A stretch of 64,000 nucleotides of DNA from [Muricauda] lutisoli (nom. illeg.) (GCF_017313105.1 NZ_JAFLND010000003.1:310001-374000); one strand, 5' to 3'. Counted from the stretch's first letter, positions 7,787 to 17,685 are shown. Made by a program: numbers and translations. The notes: generated by a model not told the origin, from the letters alone.

Positions 7787-10189
7787 CTATTTGTCCTTGG
7801 GATTGTCCTCGTCCTGCGGTAAAATGTCGATTTGAGGTTTTTTGAGTACTTGTTTGTTGGCTATGCTCCTTTCCAAAGATAGAAGTAGCGATGGCAATAA
7901 GATCAAATTGGATAGCATGGCAAATAACAAGGTGGCCGAAACCAAGCCTCCCAAAGCTTTTGTGCCTCCAAAACTAGAAATGATAAAAACGGAGAAACCG
8001 AAAAAGAGCACTATGGAGGTGTAGAACATGCTAACACCTGTCTCGCGCAAAGCAGCATACACCGATCGCTTTATATGCCAACGGTGGGTAGAAAGTTCTT
8101 GACGGTATTTAGCTAAGAAGTGAATGGTGTCGTCCACTGAAATACCGAAGGCTATACTAAACACCAAGATGGTAGACGGTTTAATAGGTACACCCAGATA
8201 ACCCATGACCCCAGCAGTGATCACCAAGGGCAGTAGGTTGGGTACCAAAGAAATGATCACCATTTTAAATGACCGGAAAAGATATGCCATGAACAGCGAG
8301 ATCAACCCAATGGCCAAGGCGAGCGATAATAATAGATTTTTCACCAAATACTTTGTTCCCTTTAGGAAAAGCAAGGCCTTGCCTGTCATGAAAACATTAT
8401 ATCGCTCCGTTGGAAATTCTTTGGTGATTGCTTGTTGCACGTCTTTTTCGATTTCCTCCATACGATCGATTTTCACATCGCGCATATAGGTGGTCAAACG
8501 TGCCGTTTGCCCCGTGCTGTCCACAAAACTTTGTAAAAGCTCATTGGTCCCTTCGGTCGATGATTTTTGAACAGCGTTCATTATAAAAGTGTTCTCTTGA
8601 CTGGTGGGCAGTTGATAGTATTTTGGGATTCCGTTGTAAAAGGCCTGCTTGGAATATTTAACAAGGTCAACGATTGATATGGGCCTTGAAAGCTCCGGTA
8701 TTTCATCTATAACAGTGCCCAATCGGTCCATTCGTTTTAAGGTGGCGGGCTTAACTACACCATTTTTTCGCTTGGTGTCCACAACAATTTCCATGGGCAT
8801 GATACCATCAAACTCTGCCTCAAAAAATTGAATGTCCTTATAAAAGTGACTTTTTTTGGGGAGGTCTTCGATCCTGCTTCCTGTAATGCGCATCTGATAT
8901 ATTCCGATAATGCTCAATACCAAAACAGCTACGGTGGTAATGTAAACGGCAATTCTATGGTTTCTGACCATGTTTTCCATCCAATTGACAAAGAAGTCCA
9001 TCCACTTTTTGTTCAAGTGCTTTAGGTGCTTTGTTTTGGGCAGCGGCATAAAACTATAAATGATGGGTATGATCAATAAGGAAAGGATGAATATGCCTAT
9101 AATGTTGATGGAGGCCACGATGCCGAATTCCTTGAGCAGATCACTGTCCAAAATAATGAAAGTGGCAAAACCGGAAGCCGTGGTAATATTGGTCATTAAG
9201 GTGGCATTGCCAATTTTGGAAATTACCCGTTGTAAGGATAGAGCTTGATTTCCGTGTTTTTTTACTTCTTGCTGATATTTATTGATCAAGAAAATACAGT
9301 TGGGAATACCGATTACAATGATCAATGGTGGAATCAATGCTGTAAGAATGGTGATTTCATACTTAAGAAGACCAAGTATTCCAAAGGCCCACATAACACC
9401 GATGATTACAACGCACATGGAAATGAATGTGGCCCTAAAGCTCCTGAAGAAAAAGAAAAAGATAATGGAAGTGACCAATAGGGCACCAACGATAAATAGA
9501 CCGATTTCGTCCACAATGGATTTTGTGTTCCAGGTTCGGATGTATGGCATTCCCGAGATCCGTACATCCATGTTGGTTTCTTCTTCAAAATCCTCTACGA
9601 GCTCCGCAAGGTCGTTCAGGATAAATTCATTTCTTACCGCCGTGTTCATAATATCCTTGTCCAGATATACCACGGTTTGAATGGTTCCCGTCTTGGGGTT
9701 GTATACCAGATTATCGTAAAAAGGAAGTTCCTTAAAAAGATGGTTTGTTAGGGAGTCGATTTCCTGTTTGGTCTGCGGTGGAGTGGAAATCAAGGGTTCC
9801 ATGGCAAATGTCTGGGTGTCGTTATCCTTGATCAGCTCCTTAAGGTTTTCGAGGGAAATAACATAATCAACTTCCGGAAAGGCCTCGAGTTGTTTGCTGA
9901 GCACATTCCAGCGATTAAAATTTTTCGGCGTAAATAGAGCAGAATCTTTAATGCCCAAAACAATGGCGTTGCCCTCCTCACCAAATATTTTGGTAAAGGC
10001 ATTGTACTGAATACTGGCCGGATGGTCGTCGGGTAGAATATTGGCTTCCGTATTGGAAAACCTCATGTTTTTCCATTGTAATGCCAAGAATACAGTGAAA
10101 CCTATAACCCCTAAAAGAATAAGAATCCTATTCCTGAGTATAATTCTTGCGACCTTAGGCCAAAATCCTTTAGTGAGCTTTGCTACCAT
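7787..10189 (-). CDS. RND/MMPL superfamily exporter
   Basis: An 800-residue inner-membrane transporter with the duplicated RND plan: one N-terminal helix, a periplasmic loop, a cluster of helices, then the same again. Internal duplication is visible as the matching stretches PPLIIVIGIPNCIFLINKYQQE-like (first half) and AFGISVDDTIHFLAKYRQE (second half). The length (about 800) is that of the hydrophobe/lipid-exporting MMPL-type RND proteins, not the 1000-residue AcrB type. No membrane-fusion protein or outer-membrane channel gene is adjacent, so the substrate cannot be inferred. A possible -7 box TACCTTTG lies at 10207-10214. Confidence 0.88.
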   Translation of the reverse strand: MVAKLTKGFWPKVARIILRNRILILLGVIGFTVFLALQWKNMRFSNTEANILPDDHPASIQYNAFTKIFGEEGNAIVLGIKDSALFTPKNFNRWNVLSKQLEAFPEVDYVISLENLKELIKDNDTQTFAMEPLISTPPQTKQEIDSLTNHLFKELPFYDNLVYNPKTGTIQTVVYLDKDIMNTAVRNEFILNDLAELVEDFEEETNMDVRISGMPYIRTWNTKSIVDEIGLFIVGALLVTSIIFFFFFRSFRATFISMCVVIIGVMWAFGILGLLKYEITILTALIPPLIIVIGIPNCIFLINKYQQEVKKHGNQALSLQRVISKIGNATLMTNITTASGFATFIILDSDLLKEFGIVASINIIGIFILSLLIIPIIYSFMPLPKTKHLKHLNKKWMDFFVNWMENMVRNHRIAVYITTVAVLVLSIIGIYQMRITGSRIEDLPKKSHFYKDIQFFEAEFDGIMPMEIVVDTKRKNGVVKPATLKRMDRLGTVIDEIPELSRPISIVDLVKYSKQAFYNGIPKYYQLPTSQENTFIMNAVQKSSTEGTNELLQSFVDSTGQTARLTTYMRDVKIDRMEEIEKDVQQAITKEFPTERYNVFMTGKALLFLKGTKYLVKNLLLSLALAIGLISLFMAYLFRSFKMVIISLVPNLLPLVITAGVMGYLGVPIKPSTILVFSIAFGISVDDTIHFLAKYRQELSTHRWHIKRSVYAALRETGVSMFYTSIVLFFGFSVFIISSFGGTKALGGLVSATLLFAMLSNLILLPSLLLSLERSIANKQVLKKPQIDILPQDEDNPKDK

Positions 10190-10206
10190 GTGGGTTTTAT
10201 TGGGCG

Positions 10207-10214
10207 CAAAGGTA
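10207..10214 (-). promoter_or_regulatory. Possible -7 element of the RND exporter gene
   Basis: On the minus strand this reads TACCTTTG, a full match to TAnnTTTG, 18 bases before the exporter start codon. No TTTG is seen at 19 bases upstream, so support is partial. Confidence 0.35.
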
Positions 10215-10264
10215 GAAAATGATATGTTGTGTTCCTAGAAAAGGTGGAGGTCAAAATCCAAGTT

Positions 10265-10819
10265 TTACACCTTCATGATCTCGGCTTCTTTTGTGGATAA
10301 AATGGCATCCACTTTGTCGCCATAAGAATTGGTCAGTTCCTGAACATCAACTTCCGCGTTGCTCAACAAATCTTCCGAAATATCCAGTGCTTTTAGCTCT
10401 TTGTTGGCATCTTGTCTTGCACTGCGGATACTCACTTTGGCATCTTCGGCTTCAGCTTTGGCCTGTTTTGCCAATTGTAGTCTTCTTTCCTCTGTCAAGG
10501 GTGGTACGTTAATAATTACCATTTCTCCATTGTTCATTGGGTTAAAGCCCAAATTGGCGTTCATGATCGCAGTTTCGATATCGGCCAAAAGACTTTTCTC
10601 CCATGGTTGTACCGAAATGGTACGAGCATCGGGGGTATTGATATTGGATACTTGGGAAAGTGGGGTTTGGGAACCATAGTAATCCACCATTACAGTGGAA
10701 AGCATCATTGGGCTTGCCTTACCGGCCCTGATTTTGGTCAGTGCTTTTTGCAAGTGGGAAATACTTGCTTCCATACTTTCTTTTGTGCTATCAAGAATAA
10801 ATTTTACTTCTTCGTTCAT
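10265..10819 (-). CDS. frr: Ribosome recycling factor
   Basis: Dissociates post-termination ribosomes together with EF-G. With the ATG at 10819 the product is 184 residues, the normal length; an in-frame TTG three codons upstream would add an unlikely MKV extension. The typical sequences LTKIRAGKASPMML, ISVQPWEKSLL and VPPLTEERR are present. It lies 42 bases downstream of pyrH on the same strand, the conserved pyrH-frr pair. Confidence 0.97.
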   Translation of the reverse strand: MNEEVKFILDSTKESMEASISHLQKALTKIRAGKASPMMLSTVMVDYYGSQTPLSQVSNINTPDARTISVQPWEKSLLADIETAIMNANLGFNPMNNGEMVIINVPPLTEERRLQLAKQAKAEAEDAKVSIRSARQDANKELKALDISEDLLSNAEVDVQELTNSYGDKVDAILSTKEAEIMKV

Positions 10820-10861
10820 AACTTTCAAATTTATAAAACTGAAACCAAAGTGTGTGCCAAC

Positions 10862-11569
10862 CTATACATTGACCACTGTTCCTATATTTTCTCCTGAAAC
10901 TATTTTCATTAAGTTGCCCCTCGTGTTCATGTCAAAAACCACTATGGGCAATTCGTTTTCTTGACTAAGAGTAAATGCCGTTGTATCCATTACCTTTAGT
11001 CCCTTGGAGAGCACTTCATTAAAGGAAATGGAATCAAATTTCGTGGCATTTTTGTCCTTTTCAGGATCTGATGTGTAAATTCCGTCCACACGGGTTCCTT
11101 TTAAGATCACATCAGCCTTTATTTCGATGGCTCTAAGAACAGCAGCAGAATCCGTGGTGAAATAAGGATTTCCTGTTCCGCCGCCAAAAATTACAACTCG
11201 TCCTTTTTCCAGATGCCTTATGGCTCTCCTTCTAATGAAGGGCTCTGCTACTTCATTGATTTGAATGGCGGATTGGAGTCTGGTTTGAACCCCATTTAAT
11301 TCTAAAGCACTCTGCAGGGCTAAACCATTGATTACGGTGGCAAGCATCCCCATATGGTCTCCTTGGACCCTATCCATACCTTGACTTGCTCCTGCCAGGC
11401 CTCTAAAAATATTTCCACCTCCAATTACAATGGCAACTTCAACACCTTTCTCAACAACGGACTTTATTTCTTCGGCATATTCGTCCAATCGCTTGGCATC
11501 TATTCCGTATTGTTGTTCGCCCATTAAGGCTTCCCCACTTAATTTTAGTAAAATTCTTTTGTAATGCAT
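10862..11569 (-). CDS. pyrH: Uridylate kinase
   Basis: Phosphorylates UMP to UDP. The product has 235 residues and the bacterial UMP kinase (amino-acid kinase) fold: KLSGEALMG at the N-terminus, GGGNIFRG for nucleotide binding, and the [14 protein letters not shown] region with [11 protein letters not shown]. The length is normal. A terminator separates it from tsf upstream, so it probably has its own promoter; a -7-like box lies at 11592-11599. Confidence 0.97.
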   Translation of the reverse strand: MHYKRILLKLSGEALMGEQQYGIDAKRLDEYAEEIKSVVEKGVEVAIVIGGGNIFRGLAGASQGMDRVQGDHMGMLATVINGLALQSALELNGVQTRLQSAIQINEVAEPFIRRRAIRHLEKGRVVIFGGGTGNPYFTTDSAAVLRAIEIKADVILKGTRVDGIYTSDPEKDKNATKFDSISFNEVLSKGLKVMDTTAFTLSQENELPIVVFDMNTRGNLMKIVSGENIGTVVNV

Positions 11570-11591
11570 TGAAAGTTTCTTGAAGTCCGGA

Positions 11592-11599
11592 CAAAAATA
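11592..11599 (-). promoter_or_regulatory. Possible -7 element of pyrH-frr
   Basis: Minus-strand TATTTTTG matches TAnnTTTG and stands 23 bases before the pyrH start, just after the tsf terminator. The best -33 candidate (TTTC) is at 17 rather than 19 bases. Confidence 0.35.
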
Positions 11600-11652
11600 A
11601 TCAAAAATTTTTACGGGAAATGAAGAATTGTTGGTTAGATATGTGCATAAAA

Positions 11653-11678
11653 AAACCGCTTCTTTTCAGAAGCGGTTT
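11653..11678 (-). terminator. Rho-independent terminator after tsf
   Basis: A perfect 11-bp stem (11653-11663 with 11668-11678) with a TTTC/GAAA loop. On the minus strand it is followed by a T run. It lies 24 bases beyond the tsf stop and separates tsf from pyrH-frr. Confidence 0.9.
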
Positions 11679-11701
11679 CGTGTATTTATGCCGTTGGTGA
11701 A

Positions 11702-12526
11702 TTAACCAAGAGCTACCCTCGTAAATCCGGTAACTTCCAAGCTGGAATCTACAGATTTAACGTATTGGGAAACGCTCTGCTTGCTATCTTTTATAAAAGC
11801 TTGGTTCACCAAAGTGTTGTCTTTGAAGAAACGCTTTAATTTACCTTGAGCGATTTTATCCAACATTTCTTCTGGTTTACCTTCTTCGCGCAATTGGTCT
11901 TTTGCGATTTCGATTTCCTTATCGATGATGGATTGGTCAACACCTTCCTCGTTCAAGGCAACTGGGTTCATCGCGGCAGCTTGCATGGCTACATCTTTTG
12001 CAGCTTCTGCAGCACCATCAACATTGGCGGACAAACCTACCAATGTGGCGATTTTGTTTCCAGCATGGATGTAAGATCCCACGAACGGTGCGTTCAATCT
12101 TTCAAAACTTCCAATCTCGATTTTCTCACCGATAACGCCAGTTTGCTCGGTCAATTTATCAGCTACCGTCATCCCATCAATAGAAGCGGCTAGGAAATCA
12201 TCCTTGCTATCAAAACCAAGTGCCAAATCGGCCAAGTCGTTTGCAAGTTTTACAAAGCTATCGTTCTTGGCAACAAAGTCGGTTTCGCAGTTTAGTGAGA
12301 TAACTACACCTTGTGTGTTATCGCCATTTACTTTTGCGATAGCTGCACCTTCTGAAGATTCTCTGTCAGCTCTTTTTGCTGCAACTTTTTGACCTTTTTT
12401 CCTTAGGATTTCAATAGCTTGGTCGAAATCGCCTTCTGCTTCAACCAAAGCTTTTTTACAATCCATCATTCCAGCTCCGGTAGCTTTTCTTAATTTATTT
12501 ACCTCTGCGGCAGTAATCTTTGCCAT
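11702..12526 (-). CDS. tsf: Elongation factor Ts
   Basis: Guanine-nucleotide exchange factor for EF-Tu. The product is 274 residues, with the N-terminal UBA-like domain (VNKLRKATGAGMMDCKKAL), the second EF-Ts signature ETDFVAKND and the C-terminal core. It follows rpsB by 79 bases in the usual rpsB-tsf order and ends at a strong terminator. Confidence 0.97.
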   Translation of the reverse strand: MAKITAAEVNKLRKATGAGMMDCKKALVEAEGDFDQAIEILRKKGQKVAAKRADRESSEGAAIAKVNGDNTQGVVISLNCETDFVAKNDSFVKLANDLADLALGFDSKDDFLAASIDGMTVADKLTEQTGVIGEKIEIGSFERLNAPFVGSYIHAGNKIATLVGLSANVDGAAEAAKDVAMQAAAMNPVALNEEGVDQSIIDKEIEIAKDQLREEGKPEEMLDKIAQGKLKRFFKDNTLVNQAFIKDSKQSVSQYVKSVDSSLEVTGFTRVALG

Positions 12527-12556
12527 TTTCTTTTCTTTTTAAATTTTATGTAAAGT

Positions 12557-12577
12557 AAAACACTGTAGGAGTGTTTT
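12557..12577 (-). other. Small hairpin between rpsB and tsf
   Basis: An 8-bp A/T-rich stem (AAAACACT / AGTGTTTT) with a 5-base loop lies in the 79-base rpsB-tsf gap. There is no strong T run on the minus strand, so it is more likely a processing or attenuation hairpin than a full terminator. Confidence 0.35.
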
Positions 12578-12605
12578 TGTTTAGGATAATGTTTAATCGG
12601 TTGGT

Positions 12606-13718
12606 TTATTCAACCCCACCTTTTACGCTATCTTGCCATTCTTTAAGTTCGTCCCATTTTCCATCGGCAGCCATTTTGGCTTGTTTTGGCCAAGATGTTG
12701 GGTCCAAGTGAGCTAAGGTTGAGCTTGCTTCTGTCAAAATTTCCTTGATTGTTTCGGCATCCTTATCTCCAAGTTCAGCGTAGGTTGTTACTCCATTGGC
12801 TACCAAAGCTTCAGCGGTTTTTGGTCCTATCCCTTCAATTTTGGTCAGGTCGTCCGGTTTAGCCTCTTTTTTGGTTTCCTTTTTTGGAGCAGCTTCAGCT
12901 TTCTTTGCTGGCTTTTCTTCAACTGCTTTTTCCTCTTTCTTCGGAGCTTCCTCTTTCTTTGGAGCCTCCTCTTTTTTGGCAGCTTTAGCTTCTTCCTTTT
13001 CTTTATCCTTACCACTGCTCTTCTCGCTCTTGCGCTCTTCCAAGCCTTCAGCAACGGCGTTGGTCACAGATTCCATAATAGCTTCTATGGATTTACCGGC
13101 ATCATCGTTTGATGGAATGGCGTAGTCTACATCGCGAGGGTCGGAGTTGGTATCGACCATTGCAAAAATTGGAATGTTCAATTTTTGGGCTTCTTTTACG
13201 GCGATGTGCTCACGCATGGTGTCCACGATAAAAAGTGCACCGGGCAAACGGGTCATGTCTGCGATAGAGCCCAAGTTTTTGTCCAACTTGGCACGCAAAC
13301 GGTCAACTTGCAATCTTTCTTTTTTGGATAGCGTGTTGAAGGTGCCATCTTTTTTCATGCGGTCGATAGCTGCCATTTTCTTAACGGCTTTACGAATGGT
13401 TACAAAGTTGGTCAACATACCACCTGGCCATCTTTCGGTGATGTATGGCATGTTCACTTTGGATACTTTGTCCGCGACAATGTCCTTTGCTTGTTTTTTT
13501 GTGGCTACAAAAAGGATTTTTCTTCCTGATGATGCAATTTTTTTAAGGGCTTCGTTGGCCTCTTCTAATTTTGCAACCGTTTTGTAGAGATTGATTACGT
13601 GGATACCGTTACGCTCCATGTAGATGTAAGGAGCCATGTTGGGATTCCACTTTCTTGTTAGGTGCCCAAAATGCACACCTGCTTCCAGTAAGTCTTTTAC
13701 TTCGATTTTACTTGCCAT
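12606..13718 (-). CDS. rpsB: 30S ribosomal protein S2 with C-terminal HHH extension
   Basis: Small-subunit ribosomal protein S2. Residues 1-228 are a complete S2 (LLEAGVHFGHLTRKWNP, RWPGGMLTNF, VDTNSDP, PSNDDAGKSI). The protein continues to 370 residues, far beyond the usual 230-260. Residues 229-288 are a low-complexity Lys/Glu/Ala/Pro linker with repeated KKEEAP units. Residues 289-370 form a separate domain that begins DDLTKIEGIGPKTAEALVAN, a helix-hairpin-helix signature. The continuous frame and strong S2 core argue against an assembly artefact. The extension could contact rRNA or another ribosomal protein; that role is inference. No clear promoter was found upstream. Confidence 0.96.
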   Translation of the reverse strand: MASKIEVKDLLEAGVHFGHLTRKWNPNMAPYIYMERNGIHVINLYKTVAKLEEANEALKKIASSGRKILFVATKKQAKDIVADKVSKVNMPYITERWPGGMLTNFVTIRKAVKKMAAIDRMKKDGTFNTLSKKERLQVDRLRAKLDKNLGSIADMTRLPGALFIVDTMREHIAVKEAQKLNIPIFAMVDTNSDPRDVDYAIPSNDDAGKSIEAIMESVTNAVAEGLEERKSEKSSGKDKEKEEAKAAKKEEAPKKEEAPKKEEKAVEEKPAKKAEAAPKKETKKEAKPDDLTKIEGIGPKTAEALVANGVTTYAELGDKDAETIKEILTEASSTLAHLDPTSWPKQAKMAADGKWDELKEWQDSVKGGVE

Positions 13719-13868
13719 TTTTTGTACTTAGTTTACGTTCCGTTGTAAGTAGCAATGTACTGGTGGTCACAAAATTTTGTTCGCCCGGCACATTTAGATG
13801 CTAAACTAGTTTCCAAAAAGTTGAATTGTTCATCCCTTTTGGAACAACGACAACTTGGTTAAAAATAT

Positions 13869-13897
13869 AACCCTGAAATATGTACACTTTCAGGGTT
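13869..13897 (-). terminator. Rho-independent terminator of the rplM-rpsI operon
   Basis: A perfect 10-bp stem (AACCCTGAAA / TTTCAGGGTT) with a 9-base loop. On the minus strand it is followed by ATATTTTT. It lies 46 bases after the rpsI stop. Confidence 0.85.
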
Positions 13898-13942
13898 TTC
13901 AATGAACTTATTGAGATTGGGTGCCGAAGCACCCAAAATATA

Positions 13943-14329
13943 TTAACGTTTGGAGAATTGGAATTTCTTACGGGCTTTCTTCTGACCGAATTTCTTCCTT
14001 TCCACCATTCTTGGGTCTCTTGTTAGCAACCCTTCTGGCTTAAGAACAGCTCTGTTCTCAGCATCTATTTCGCACATTGCTCTGGACAATGCCAAGCGAA
14101 CGGCTTCTGCTTGACCGGTGATTCCTCCACCGTAAACATTTACTTTTACGTCGTAGTTACCATCAGTTTCGGTTAAAGTGAAAGGTTGTTTCACTTTATA
14201 CTGCAATGTACCAGTGGTAAAATAATCGTTAAGATCTCTTTTGTTTACTGTGATGTTTCCTGATCCCTCTGAAACGTATACTCTAGCCACAGCGGTTTTT
14301 CTTCTACCTATCTTATGAACCACTTCCAT
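13943..14329 (-). CDS. rpsI: 30S ribosomal protein S9
   Basis: Small-subunit ribosomal protein S9. The 128-residue product is of normal length, starting VHKIGRRKTAVARVYV and ending in the basic tail KKARKKFQFSKR that reaches the P-site tRNA. Its start codon overlaps the rplM stop by one base (TAATG), so the two genes are translationally coupled. Confidence 0.97.
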   Translation of the reverse strand: MEVVHKIGRRKTAVARVYVSEGSGNITVNKRDLNDYFTTGTLQYKVKQPFTLTETDGNYDVKVNVYGGGITGQAEAVRLALSRAMCEIDAENRAVLKPEGLLTRDPRMVERKKFGQKKARKKFQFSKR

Positions 14330-14784
14330 TATTTGTAGTCGTTTAAGTTTATAGCTTTTGGTTTTTGCGCCTCTTGTCCGTGCTCGGCACCGGCATAAAC
14401 CTTAAGGTTTCTGAACAAGTCAGCTCCAAGTTTATTCTTTGGAAGCATTCCTTTTACCGAATTTTCAATGATTCGCTCAGGATGCTTTTCCAATACTTCT
14501 TTAGCGGAAGCGGAACGTTGCCCACCTGGGTATCCAGTATATCTTTGATATTCCTTATCGTCCCATTTGTTACCGGACATGTCGATTTTTTCTGCATTGA
14601 TGACAATAACGTTGTCTCCACAATCAACATGAGGGGTAAAGTTGGTCTTATATTTCCCTCTAAGTATTTTGGCTACTTTAGACGCCAATCTTCCTAAGGT
14701 CTGTCCTTCAGCATCAACCAATAACCATTGCTTGTCAACAGTAGATTTATTGGCGGAAATAGTTTTATAACTTAATGTGTCCAC
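14329..14784 (-). CDS. rplM: 50S ribosomal protein L13
   Basis: Large-subunit ribosomal protein L13, 151 residues, with [16 protein letters not shown] near the N-terminus and [11 protein letters not shown] in the C-terminal half, both typical. It is the first gene of the two-gene rplM-rpsI operon, with a clear promoter at 14832-14862 and no Shine-Dalgarno sequence. Confidence 0.97.
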   Translation of the reverse strand: MDTLSYKTISANKSTVDKQWLLVDAEGQTLGRLASKVAKILRGKYKTNFTPHVDCGDNVIVINAEKIDMSGNKWDDKEYQRYTGYPGGQRSASAKEVLEKHPERIIENSVKGMLPKNKLGADLFRNLKVYAGAEHGQEAQKPKAINLNDYK

Positions 14785-14831
14785 TTCTCGAATATTATTG
14801 ATTTAAATAACCTATCCCGATTAACGGGCTG

Positions 14832-14862
14832 CAAATGTACAATTATTAGATTGAATTACAAA
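14832..14862 (-). promoter_or_regulatory. Bacteroidota-type promoter of rplM-rpsI
   Basis: On the minus strand, TTTG (14862-14859), exactly 19 bases, then TACATTTG (14839-14832). This is a complete match to the primary sigma-factor consensus TTTG-N19-TAnnTTTG, about 48 bases upstream of the rplM ATG. Confidence 0.85.
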
Positions 14863-15032
14863 CGGTTGGTTGGGAATATTTTTGCACTTTTTTCAAATTC
14901 AATCTTCGGGTCCAAATATCAATTGCAAGATACCCCTATCAACTGTTAAAAAAAGACTAAAAAAACAATAGACTGTAACTTCTTACAATTTTACGGGTCT
15001 TTACGATATCAATCTAATCAAAAAACGTTCAA

Positions 15033-17684
15033 GTGAGAAACGCAGCGCTGGTTTTTCTGACCCTATTCTTCATTTATTTTGCCCAAGCACAAGATTCTAC
15101 GGAAGTCATCAGTAAAAAAAAGTATACTACACAGGCTTTGGGCGATTATGCCGCTCCTACTATCAATGGTGTATTGGAAGACGAGGCTTGGAATCTCGTG
15201 GAATGGGGAGGTGATTATATCGAATGGCAGCCGGACGAAAATACGCCACCAAGCCATCAAACCAAATTTAAAATACTGTATGATAGCAAGAACCTATATA
15301 TAGGTGTACGCTGTTACGATTCAGAACCGGATAAAATTGTAAAAAGGCTGTCCCGAAGGGATGGTTTTGATGGGGACTGGGTCGAATTCAACATTGACAG
15401 CTATTTTGATAAACGTACCGCGTTTTCTTTTACGATTACCGCTGCTGGGGTAAAGGGTGATGAGTTTATTTCCAATAACGGAAATAATTGGGATTCCAGT
15501 TGGAACCCCATCTGGTATGCCAAGGCACATGTGGATGATGAGGGTTGGACCGCTGAACTTCGTATACCCTTAAGTCAATTAAAGTTTGGAAGTGCCAAAG
15601 AGCAAGTTTGGGGGTTTCAGTCCACCAGACGATTTTTTAGGAATGAGGAGCGCTCGGTTTGGCAGCGTAAACCTGTGGACCAGCCTGGATGGGTGAGCGA
15701 GTTTGGTGAATTGCATGGGCTAAAGAACATTCAGCCGCAAAAGCAGTTGGAAATTCAACCTTACACAGTTGCAAAAACCGAAACCTACGAAGCTGAAGAG
15801 GGCAATCCATTTAGAGATGGGAGCGAAAACAATATAACAGCTGGGCTTGACGCCAAGATAGGCATCACTAACGATCTTACGTTGGATTTGACCGTTAACC
15901 CCGATTTTGGGCAAGTGGATGCCGACCCATCGGCCATTGCATTGGACGGTTTCCAGATATTCTTTCAGGAGCGACGTCCATTTTTTGTGGAAAACAAAAA
16001 CATTTTCGATTTCAGGGTTTCCCAATCACAGGCAGGAAATACATTTGGTTCCGATAACATATTTTATTCAAGAAGAATTGGTAGGAGTCCACAAGGATAT
16101 CCGAATACTTCTGATGGAGAGTTTGTGGACCAACCCGATAATACGCCGATTATCGGTGCGGCAAAGTTTAGTGGCAAGACCAAAGATGGATGGGCCATTG
16201 GTGTGCTCGAAAGTGTGACCGCTCGGCGAACTGCTACCATTTTAAATGGAGATGGAGACACTCGTAAGGAAATGGTGGAACCCCTCACCAATTATTTTGT
16301 GGGTAGATTACAAAAAGACTTTAACCAAAGAAACTCCTACATTGGTGGGATTTTTACGGCTACCAACCGCGAACAAATCCCCGAACAGCTCAATTTTTTA
16401 CATGATGCCGCCTACACGGGAGGTTTCGACTTTAAACACCAATGGGCCAATCGGGATTGGTATGTTGGAGGCAATATTACAATGAGCCATGTCCGAGGTA
16501 GTGAAGAGGCCATCACCAATACGCAGCAATCCATCACACATTTGTTCAATAGGGTAGGTGCGGAACATGTTGCTGTGGATACAACAATAACATCACTGAC
16601 AGGAACTGGTGGGAATGTTCAAATTGGTAAGGTAGGTAACGGCCATTGGAAGTTTGAATCCGGTGCTACTTGGCGTTCGCCGGAATTGGAGCTTAACGAT
16701 ATCGGTTTTCAACGACAGGCCGACGATGTGCGGCACTATACATGGATTGGCTACCAAACTTTGAAACCCGATAGCACCTTTAGGCGAGTGGGTATCAATT
16801 ATAACCATTGGACAGCTTGGGATTTTCAGGGTAACCACAATTATTTACAGTTCAACACAAATAGCTGGCAAAACTGGAAAAATAATTACCGGACCAATAT
16901 CGGGTTTAATTTTGCACCCATTGAATATTCCAACTTTGCTTTACGGGGAGGACCAAGGTTACGGCAATCTCCATGGATGAGTTTTTGGAACAGTATTAAC
17001 ACTGACTACAGGAAAAAATTGCGCTTTTCCTTTTTCCATAATGGACGAAAAGCGTTGGATAATTCCATAAAGACCTATTATATGGAAGGCGGTTTTGTGT
17101 ATCAGCCATTAAATGCGCTGCGGATTTCTGCTTTTCCATCTTTGCGAATCAATCACGATAAATTGCAGTTCATTGACAATTTTGATGATGTCAATGGGTC
17201 TCCGCGCTACCTTAATGGGGAAATCAATCAGAGAACCTTGAGTATGTCATTTCGATTAAACTATACCATCAATCCCAACCTGACCATTCAATATTGGGGA
17301 CAACCCTTTATTTCAAGGGGAAGGTATTCGAACTTTAAACATATTACCGATCCAGTAGCCAAAACTTTTGAAGACCGCTTTGTACAGTACACTGCCAACC
17401 AAACAACTTTATCCGACGGCACCTACGCCATTGATGAGGACTTGGACGGTGTTACCGATTTTAGTTTTGGCAATCCCGATTTCTCCTTTGTGCAGTTCCG
17501 TTCCAATTTGGTGATTCGCTGGGAGTACATTCCCGGCTCGGAAATATTTTTGGTATGGTCGCAAGATGTCACCCAATCGGGAAATCCCGCCGAAGGGTTG
17601 TTACCTAGTTTGGGGGATAACATTTTTGGACAAAAACCGCACAATATCTTTTTGTTGAAGGCTACCTATCGATTTGTATTGTAA
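15033..17684 (+). CDS. DUF5916 outer-membrane protein with CBM9-like N-terminus
   Basis: An 883-residue secreted protein starting at GTG. A signal peptide covers about residues 1-19 (FLTLFFIYFAQAQ). Residues about 35-230 resemble the CBM9-like domain found at the N-terminus of DUF5916 proteins (INGVLEDEAWN, LYIGVRCYDSEPDK, WTAELRIPLSQLKF). The remainder is a long beta-barrel region with many aromatic strands (LDLTVNPDFGQVDADPS, FFQERRPFFVENK) and ends in LKATYRFVL, an outer-membrane insertion-type C-terminus. Family members are common in Bacteroidota and their function is not established. It stands alone, flanked by promoterless sequence upstream and a fold-back repeat downstream. Confidence 0.88.
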   Translation: MRNAALVFLTLFFIYFAQAQDSTEVISKKKYTTQALGDYAAPTINGVLEDEAWNLVEWGGDYIEWQPDENTPPSHQTKFKILYDSKNLYIGVRCYDSEPDKIVKRLSRRDGFDGDWVEFNIDSYFDKRTAFSFTITAAGVKGDEFISNNGNNWDSSWNPIWYAKAHVDDEGWTAELRIPLSQLKFGSAKEQVWGFQSTRRFFRNEERSVWQRKPVDQPGWVSEFGELHGLKNIQPQKQLEIQPYTVAKTETYEAEEGNPFRDGSENNITAGLDAKIGITNDLTLDLTVNPDFGQVDADPSAIALDGFQIFFQERRPFFVENKNIFDFRVSQSQAGNTFGSDNIFYSRRIGRSPQGYPNTSDGEFVDQPDNTPIIGAAKFSGKTKDGWAIGVLESVTARRTATILNGDGDTRKEMVEPLTNYFVGRLQKDFNQRNSYIGGIFTATNREQIPEQLNFLHDAAYTGGFDFKHQWANRDWYVGGNITMSHVRGSEEAITNTQQSITHLFNRVGAEHVAVDTTITSLTGTGGNVQIGKVGNGHWKFESGATWRSPELELNDIGFQRQADDVRHYTWIGYQTLKPDSTFRRVGINYNHWTAWDFQGNHNYLQFNTNSWQNWKNNYRTNIGFNFAPIEYSNFALRGGPRLRQSPWMSFWNSINTDYRKKLRFSFFHNGRKALDNSIKTYYMEGGFVYQPLNALRISAFPSLRINHDKLQFIDNFDDVNGSPRYLNGEINQRTLSMSFRLNYTINPNLTIQYWGQPFISRGRYSNFKHITDPVAKTFEDRFVQYTANQTTLSDGTYAIDEDLDGVTDFSFGNPDFSFVQFRSNLVIRWEYIPGSEIFLVWSQDVTQSGNPAEGLLPSLGDNIFGQKPHNIFLLKATYRFVL

Positions 17685-17685
17685 T

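Noticed and set aside
12557..12577. Full terminator between rpsB and tsf
   Set aside because: The stem is short and A/T-rich and no proper T run follows on the minus strand; rpsB-tsf cotranscription is more likely.
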